A stretch of 8,033 nucleotides of DNA from Chryseobacterium sp. Lineage in GTDB: Bacteria > Bacteroidota > Bacteroidia > Flavobacteriales > Weeksellaceae. Positions 4,565 to 8,033 of this stretch are shown here, one piece after another. Where the stretch lies: the NCBI GenBank assembly GCA_017989575.1, contig JAGNPP010000106.1, positions 1 through 8,033 on the forward strand. Direction: 5' to 3'. Each line of letters begins with the position of its first letter. The stretch's first letter is position 1. A program made the translations under genes and the position numbers. The notes beneath the pieces are model-generated. The model was not told where the DNA came from and made no database searches. It saw only the letters and a program-made list of their open reading frames with translations.

Positions 4565-5977
4565 TTTCTCTGCTTTTAAAACGGCTTTTTTCAAAGCTCC
4601 TAATTTGTTATTCACTTCTTGCAATTCACTTTCTGCAACGGATTTTGCTGTGATTCCCGCTCCGGCTTGATAAAATAGTGTATTATTTTTACTCAAGAAA
4701 GTTCTTATCATAATTGCTTGGTTGCAACTTCCATCAAAACCAACAAAACCAATACAACCTGCGTAATAACTTCTTGATGTTTTCTCGTGTTCATCGATGA
4801 GTTGCATTGCTCGGTATTTTGGTGCGCCACTCAATGTGCCCTGTGGGAAAGTGGTCGCAATCATTTCGTAAGGATTTTGATTTTCTTTCACATCTGCAAC
4901 CACTTCCGAAACCATATGAATGACGTGGGAAAAGAAATGAATTTCCTTCAGTTTAGAAACCGTTGTATTTTTCCCGTGAATGCTTAAATCATTTCGCGCC
5001 AAGTCAACCAACATCGTGTGTTCGGCGTTTTCTTTCGGGTCTTTTTTGAGTTCTTCTGCGGATTCTAAATCGTTTTCGATGTTTCCGGTCCGTTTGAAAG
5101 TTCCTGCAATTGGATGAATGATTGCTTTTCCGTTTTTGATGATCAACTGACTTTCCGGACTTGAACCAATTAATTTATAATCGCCATAATCGAAGAAGAA
5201 TAAATAAGGAGAAGGATTAATATTTCGCAAAGCACGATAAACATTGAACTCGTCGCCTTGAAATTTCTGCTCAAATCGTCTGCTGAGAACCAATTGAAAA
5301 ACGTCGCCACGGAAACAATGTTTTTTTGCAAATTCTACCGATTCCAAAAATTCTTCATCTTTCAAATTCGACGTTTCTTCTGCAGTGATTTCAAAAGGAA
5401 AAACAGGCGCATTTTTTTGGTTGATGAAATTCTCAATGGTTGAAAGTTCTGACTTAAGTCCATCGATTTTATTCTCAATTAAGAACATTTCGTCATTATG
5501 ATGATTAATTGCAATCACATATTGATAAAGACGATAACGCATCAACGGAATTTTATTTTCCTCAGAAAGCTCTTTAAATTTGATATTCTCAAAAAACGGA
5601 ATCGCGTCATAACTTGTATATCCGAAAAATCCTTGCGCACTTTTTCCAATTTCGTGATTTGGTTTTTCGCATTCGAAAGTTTTGGAAAATTCTTGAAGCA
5701 GATCTGATAATTTTTCGTTTTCCAACTGGATTTTTTCTGGATTTTCCAATGGAAATTTGAATTCTGCTTCGTGATAATCTCTGATTTCGATTCCTGCGAT
5801 TGCATTGACGCAAATGAAAGAATAGGAGTTCTCCGAGTTTTGATTGCCTGCATTTTCCAGGAGAATCGTGTCACGAAAATTATCGCGAAGTCGCAGGTAA
5901 ATTCCGATGGGCGTGAAAAGGTCTGCCAATTGGGATTTTACGGTGGTTTTTACTTTTATTGCTTGATGATTTATCAT
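4556..5977 (-). CDS. trpE: Anthranilate synthase component I
   Basis: TrpE makes anthranilate from chorismate and ammonia supplied by TrpG, the first committed and normally feedback-inhibited step. At 473 residues it is close to family length. The chorismate-binding half is clear: FRGDVFQLVLSRRFEQ, NPSPYLFFFDYGDYKLIGSS, HPIAGTFKRTG, LVDLARNDLS, FPQGTLSGAPKYRAM, and the C-terminal YYAGCIGFVGFDG and YQAGAGI. Near the N-terminus, the segment corresponding to LLES, whose serine contacts tryptophan in enterobacterial TrpE, reads ILLEN (Asn42). I start at the ATG at 5975-5977 (MINHQAIKVKTTVKSQ) because further upstream there is only the leader. The gene is preceded by an attenuator and a 12-bp-arm inverted repeat, and its TGA stop lies in the repeat cassette end. 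Confidence 0.97.
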   Translation of the reverse strand: MINHQAIKVKTTVKSQLADLFTPIGIYLRLRDNFRDTILLENAGNQNSENSYSFICVNAIAGIEIRDYHEAEFKFPLENPEKIQLENEKLSDLLQEFSKTFECEKPNHEIGKSAQGFFGYTSYDAIPFFENIKFKELSEENKIPLMRYRLYQYVIAINHHNDEMFLIENKIDGLKSELSTIENFINQKNAPVFPFEITAEETSNLKDEEFLESVEFAKKHCFRGDVFQLVLSRRFEQKFQGDEFNVYRALRNINPSPYLFFFDYGDYKLIGSSPESQLIIKNGKAIIHPIAGTFKRTGNIENDLESAEELKKDPKENAEHTMLVDLARNDLSIHGKNTTVSKLKEIHFFSHVIHMVSEVVADVKENQNPYEMIATTFPQGTLSGAPKYRAMQLIDEHEKTSRSYYAGCIGFVGFDGSCNQAIMIRTFLSKNNTLFYQAGAGITAKSVAESELQEVNNKLGALKKAVLKAEKIG

Positions 5978-6000
5978 ATAAATTAAAAATTGATTTAAAA

Positions 6001-6032
6001 ACTTTGTCAAAGATTTGAAACTTTGACAAAGT
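6001..6032. repeat. Perfect 12-bp inverted repeat in the trpE 5' untranslated region
   Basis: The arms ACTTTGTCAAAG and CTTTGACAAAGT surround an 8-nt spacer. It lies between the attenuator T-run and the trpE start (23 bp). Read on the minus strand it is followed by five Ts, so it could act as a weak second terminator. Its compact form also resembles the dispersed palindromes of flavobacterial genomes. Confidence 0.75.
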
Positions 6033-6033
6033 G

Positions 6034-6069
6034 AAAAAAAAAGACTTCAACAAAAAATGTCGAAGTCTT
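6034..6069 (-). terminator. trpL: Intrinsic terminator of the trp leader (attenuator)
   Basis: On the minus strand, AAGACTTCGACA pairs with TGTTGAAGTCTT (12 bp including one G-U) around a five-T loop, and the stem runs directly into a T-tract of about nine. It lies after the leader peptide stop (6100) and before trpE (5977), the expected place for an attenuator. Its 5' arm can instead pair with 6122-6131 (see the antiterminator). Confidence 0.88.
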
Positions 6070-6131
6070 ATTATGATTGAGTTATAGTTAGTTCAGAATT
6101 TAGAACACCAATAAGTCTGTCAGACCCGACA
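6058..6131 (-). promoter_or_regulatory. Candidate antiterminator of the trp leader
   Basis: Leader RNA TGTCGGGTCT (minus strand of 6122-6131) can pair with AGACTTCGACA (6058-6068), the 5' arm of the terminator. This gives five pairs, a G-U, a one-base bulge and four more pairs. The upstream strand begins 14 nt after the three Trp codons and lies inside the leader reading frame. A ribosome stalled at Trp codons would leave it free, and a ribosome reaching the stop would cover it. This is the logic of classical ribosome-mediated attenuation, and it is inferred from pairing by eye. Confidence 0.65.
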
Positions 6132-6168
6132 AAGAGTTTGAAAGCCACCACCAGTTATTTTTGTTCAT
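6100..6168 (-). CDS. trpL: trp operon leader peptide with three consecutive Trp codons
   Basis: This 22-codon reading frame reads MNKNNWWWLS, then NSLSGLTDLLVF and a TAA stop. Three consecutive TGG codons (6145-6153) in a short frame, directly between an operon promoter and a terminator ahead of trpE, are the signature of a tryptophan leader peptide. Its role is to be translated so that ribosome position reports charged tRNA-Trp, and the product itself probably has no function. An in-frame ATG three codons upstream (6175-6177) could start a 25-residue version. I prefer 6168 because the predicted transcription start is close to 6177. The frame extends 14 codons past the Trp run and covers the antiterminator strand. 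Confidence 0.88.
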   Translation of the reverse strand: MNKNNWWWLSNSLSGLTDLLVF

Positions 6169-6182
6169 TGATTTCATTGGGA

Positions 6183-6212
6183 CAAATTTAGAAATGATTT
6201 TTAATTCCACAA
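6183..6212 (-). promoter_or_regulatory. trp operon promoter (Bacteroidetes type)
   Basis: On the minus strand, TTG (6210-6212), 19 bp, then TAAATTTG (6183-6190) match the Bacteroidetes sigma-A pattern TTG-N(about 19-21)-TAnnTTTG exactly. The predicted transcription start falls near 6177-6179, nearly on the first ATG of the leader frame. The site lies after the stop of the upstream thioesterase gene. Confidence 0.8.
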
Positions 6213-6228
6213 CTATTTTTTTGAAAAA

Positions 6229-6696
6229 TTATAAAAATGGTTTCATCTCATCCTCGATATTTTTTCTGAGGTCTTTTAGTTTGATTGCATATTGCTCCAT
6301 TTGTATTTCTTTTTCTGTCGTTGGATTCCATTTTGGAACTTCTACTGATTTTCCGTTCTCGTCCACGGCAACAAAAACGATAATGCAATGTGTTCTCTTC
6401 TCAAATTTTTTCTCTTTTACATTTCGTGAAAATACATCGATGGAGATGTGCATACTTGAGTTTCCTGTCAAAATAACTTTGGACTCCAGTTTTACAATTT
6501 CTCCAATTTTGATAGGTTTATAGAACCGAATTCCGCCGACGTAAACAGTAACGCAATAACTGGATGACCAATTGCTTGCACAAGCGTAACCTACTTGGTC
6601 TATCCATTTCATCACGCTTCCACCGTGTACATTGCCTCCGAAATTGACGTCTGTAGGTTCGGAAATAAACTGAAAAGTAATTGGTTTGTTGTCCAT
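6229..6696 (-). CDS. Hotdog-fold acyl-CoA thioesterase
   Basis: This 155-residue single-domain protein is of the acyl-CoA hydrolase (YciA/BACH-like) type, which hydrolyses acyl-CoA to free acid and CoA in the cytoplasm. The active-site region PTDVNFGGNVHGGSVMKWID (14-33) shows the family's N-x-HGG and the helix-borne aspartate (Asp33). VYVGGIRFYKPIKIGE and the later strand CIIVFVAVDENGK also match the fold. The C-terminal helix is charged. I start at the ATG at 6694-6696 (MDNKPITFQFISEP). The frame stays open to 6870, but that extension runs through a structured intergenic repeat and does not look coding. The same-strand trp promoter begins about 17 bp after the stop. The substrate cannot be told from sequence. 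Confidence 0.9.
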   Translation of the reverse strand: MDNKPITFQFISEPTDVNFGGNVHGGSVMKWIDQVGYACASNWSSSYCVTVYVGGIRFYKPIKIGEIVKLESKVILTGNSSMHISIDVFSRNVKEKKFEKRTHCIIVFVAVDENGKSVEVPKWNPTTEKEIQMEQYAIKLKDLRKNIEDEMKPFL

Positions 6697-6783
6697 TTTT
6701 CTGAATGTTTGTATAAATGTAAGGTTTTTTGAAGGGATTTGAATCTTCAATCTGATAACAAAACTTGTTTGGATTTGGAATCT

Positions 6784-6866
6784 GCAACCCGACTTGAGTG
6801 GAAATCCTTTTTTGTGGCTGGAATGGCGCTGGCAAAAAGATTGGGAACGGAAGGCGGATAAGTTGC
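6784..6866. repeat. Structured intergenic repeat, copy B
   Basis: This 83-nt relative of copy A (2398-2482) has ends that pair GCAAC/GTTGC and an inner stem CTTTTTTG/CAAAAAG. It lies in the 310-bp gap between the thioesterase and ArsC/Spx genes. The rest of that gap (6697-6783 and 6867-6990) shows nothing I can name. Confidence 0.65.
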
Positions 6867-6994
6867 CCAAAATATGAAACTTAATCCTTAATGAACGTTA
6901 AAGTTAGGGATGTAAATAGCGGAAGATGAGTGCTTGTGTCGGGGCGTAATATAAGTTATCTAATCGACATAGCCAAGATGTGGAAAATAAAACG

Positions 6995-7002
6995 TATTTT
7001 TG
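6995..7002 (+). promoter_or_regulatory. -7 element of the ArsC/Spx-like gene
   Basis: TATTTTTG matches TAnnTTTG and ends four bases before the ATG, so the transcript would be leaderless or nearly so. No convincing TTG is found 19-21 bp upstream, which lowers confidence. Confidence 0.5.
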
Positions 7003-7006
7003 CAAA

Positions 7007-7369
7007 ATGAAAAAAGTATTTTATCTTAAAACTTGCGACACCTGTAGAAAAATATTGGGACAATATGATACGAGGGATTGGGAACTGCGTGAAATAAAAA
7101 TGAACCCAATCACAGCGGAAGAAGTGGAAGATATGTACAAATTGGCTGGTTCTTACGAAGCGCTTTTCAATAAGAAATCTAATCAAATCAAGTTGCAGGA
7201 ATTGGACCCTAAAGCTTTGAAGGAAGAGGATTACAAGGAATTGCTGTTGGACCATTATACATTTCTAAAACGTCCTGTTTTCTTGACGGAAAACGAAGTT
7301 TTCATCGGTAGTGATAAAGTAAATCTTGGTAAATTAAAAGAATATTTCTTCTCTCTAAAAGAGGATTAA
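7007..7369 (+). CDS. ArsC/Spx-family thioredoxin-like protein
   Basis: This 120-residue protein of the arsenate-reductase-like family (ArsC/Spx/YffB, PF03960 type) has a thioredoxin-like fold with Cys10 and Cys13 in FYLKTCDTCRKIL, a CxxC pair as in Spx rather than the single Cys of classical ArsC. The C-terminal FLKRPVFLTENEVFIGSD carries the family's RP motif. True arsenate reductases and redox proteins of unknown substrate share this fold, so arsenate reduction should not be assumed. No ars genes are near. I start at the ATG at 7007, because MKKVFYLKTC is the usual family start and the promoter-like TATTTTTG lies just before it; an in-frame GTG at 6980 would overlap that site. A strong terminator follows. 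Confidence 0.9.
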   Translation: MKKVFYLKTCDTCRKILGQYDTRDWELREIKMNPITAEEVEDMYKLAGSYEALFNKKSNQIKLQELDPKALKEEDYKELLLDHYTFLKRPVFLTENEVFIGSDKVNLGKLKEYFFSLKED

Positions 7370-7396
7370 AAGATATTGCTTGTACAAGTTAATAAG

Positions 7397-7427
7397 TCCG
7401 GAACGGTTGTGTTTCGGATTTTTTTTT
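7397..7427 (+). terminator. Intrinsic terminator after the ArsC/Spx-like gene
   Basis: TCCGGAAC (7397-7404) pairs with GTTTCGGA (7411-7418), with one G-U, around a 6-nt loop. Nine Ts follow. It lies 27 bp after the stop codon. Confidence 0.85.
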
Positions 7428-7476
7428 GACTTATGATTCGGAAAAAAATCATAAATTAGAAGTTCAAACATCAATT

Positions 7477-7782
7477 ATGAAAAAAGTATTATTGATTTTA
7501 ATTTGTAGTATTTCATTTTTCTCATTTGCACAATTATCTCCAGATAAACAAAAATTAATAAAACCATTATTAACAATAGATTACGCTGAGTCTGAAAATG
7601 TTGGTGTGGGCGGAGAATACAGTGAAATTTATAAGTCCTTCGAAAATATAAAAGGAAAATTAAATAATCAAGATTTATTGATTTTGGCGAAGAATTCCAG
7701 TAATTCTCTTAGATTTTATTCTTGCATTGAGCTTGTTCACAGAAATGATAAAAAAATTGTTAATCTTTATAAATATTATTGA
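7477..7782 (+). CDS. Small exported protein of unknown function, possibly the first part of a nonsense-disrupted gene
   Basis: I do not recognise this family. The 101-residue product starts MKKVLLILICSISFFSFAQL, a clear Sec signal peptide with likely cleavage around SFA-Q, so it is exported to the periplasm or outer membrane side. The mature part is mixed charged and hydrophobic, with DLLILAKNSSNSLRFYSCIE suggesting a helical repeat-like segment. I use the ATG at 7477 because the signal peptide begins there. It ends at a TGA (7780-7782) in KYY-stop, but the same frame stays open for all 83 codons to the window edge. Either this is a complete short protein or TGA is a nonsense mutation in a longer gene. 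Confidence 0.6.
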   Translation: MKKVLLILICSISFFSFAQLSPDKQKLIKPLLTIDYAESENVGVGGEYSEIYKSFENIKGKLNNQDLLILAKNSSNSLRFYSCIELVHRNDKKIVNLYKYY

Positions 7783-8033
7783 GATTATCCGCTGAAAATG
7801 AAATATTTAAATGGTTGTCTTGGAAGTATTGAAAATGTCGCAGGTTTAATTAATCAAGAATATGAAAATATTTTTGACATCAAAAAAACATTAGAATTAG
7901 AATTGGCAAAATTGAGCAAAAAAGAAATAGAAGAAAATTCTGTTTACAAAGAATGGCAAATTACGCTTGATGGTATTAATAAAAAATTGACAAGCGAATT
8001 TTTACAAAATTTTGAACAAATTAGAAAATTGAA
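7783..8033 (+). pseudogene. In-frame continuation after the TGA, open to the right edge
   Basis: Directly after the stop of the exported protein, the same frame runs without a stop for 83 codons: DYPLKMKYLNGCLGSIENVA, then GLINQEYEN..., and a lysine/glutamate-rich, helix-like segment (TLELELAKLSKKEIEE) to the edge. The composition is protein-like, with charged and hydrophobic alternation and a single Trp and Cys. An internal ATG at 7798 could restart translation. The most economical reading is the C-terminal part of the gene starting at 7477, interrupted by one nonsense codon or by a sequencing error. A separate overlapping gene is less likely, since no promoter or spacing separates them. Confidence 0.5.

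Noticed and set aside
5978..6010. Earlier start for trpE at 6010
   Set aside because: It would place translation inside the 6001-6032 inverted repeat and adds no family-conserved residues; the ATG at 5977 is preferred.
6714..6721. TACATTTA on the minus strand as a -7 promoter box for the thioesterase
   Set aside because: It differs from TAnnTTTG at the last base and no TTG lies at a suitable distance upstream (the nearest is about 26 bp).
6697..6870. N-terminal extension of the thioesterase up to 6870
   Set aside because: It would translate structured repeat copy B and gives a sequence unlike the hotdog family; the ATG at 6696 begins the recognisable domain.
7780..7782. TGA as a selenocysteine codon in the exported protein
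   Set aside because: No stem-loop of SECIS type is evident after the TGA and nothing in the context suggests a selenoprotein.

Overview
The window reads like the chromosome of a flavobacterium, probably Chryseobacterium or a close relative. It is AT-rich. Promoters match the Bacteroidetes TTG-N19-TAnnTTTG type, and no purine-rich ribosome sites precede the genes. The protein sequences, such as the TrpB and TrpE styles and the YLWD-ending IS200-like transposase, also fit. The genus is inferred from sequence style, not from a search.

Most of the window is a tryptophan operon on the minus strand, read right to left from about 6212: promoter, leader peptide with three consecutive Trp codons (trpL), intrinsic terminator (attenuator), trpE, a four-helix-bundle (23S rRNA intervening-sequence type) gene, trpG, trpD, trpC, trpF, a Y1 (IS200-like/RAYT) transposase element, and the first 96 codons of trpB, which runs off the left edge. 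trpA is not in the window. TrpE and TrpG make anthranilate, TrpD adds phosphoribosyl, TrpF isomerises, TrpC closes the indole ring and TrpB condenses indole with serine. The leader has a plausible terminator/antiterminator switch, so the operon is probably controlled by ribosome stalling at Trp codons.

Almost every junction of the operon carries added DNA. The trpE-trpG junction holds a four-helix-bundle gene flanked by 19-bp inverted repeats of a GTTGATGG-rich family. The trpG-trpD junction holds an apparently empty hairpin of the same family. The trpD-trpC junction holds a structured intergenic repeat with a second copy near 6784-6866. The trpF-trpB junction holds a transposase gene flanked by inverted two-palindrome modules. 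The GTTGATGG repeats also sit inside coding sequence: they encode N-terminal extensions of TrpG and TrpF and two internal tracts of TrpF, and they supply the stop codons of trpE and trpG. The transposase-associated palindrome supplies the stop codon of trpF.

Upstream of the operon, also on the minus strand, is a hotdog-fold acyl-CoA thioesterase (6229-6696). To its right, on the plus strand, are an ArsC/Spx-family protein (7007-7369) with a clear terminator, and a small exported protein (7477-7782). The frame of the exported protein continues open after a single TGA to the right edge, which suggests a nonsense-disrupted longer gene.
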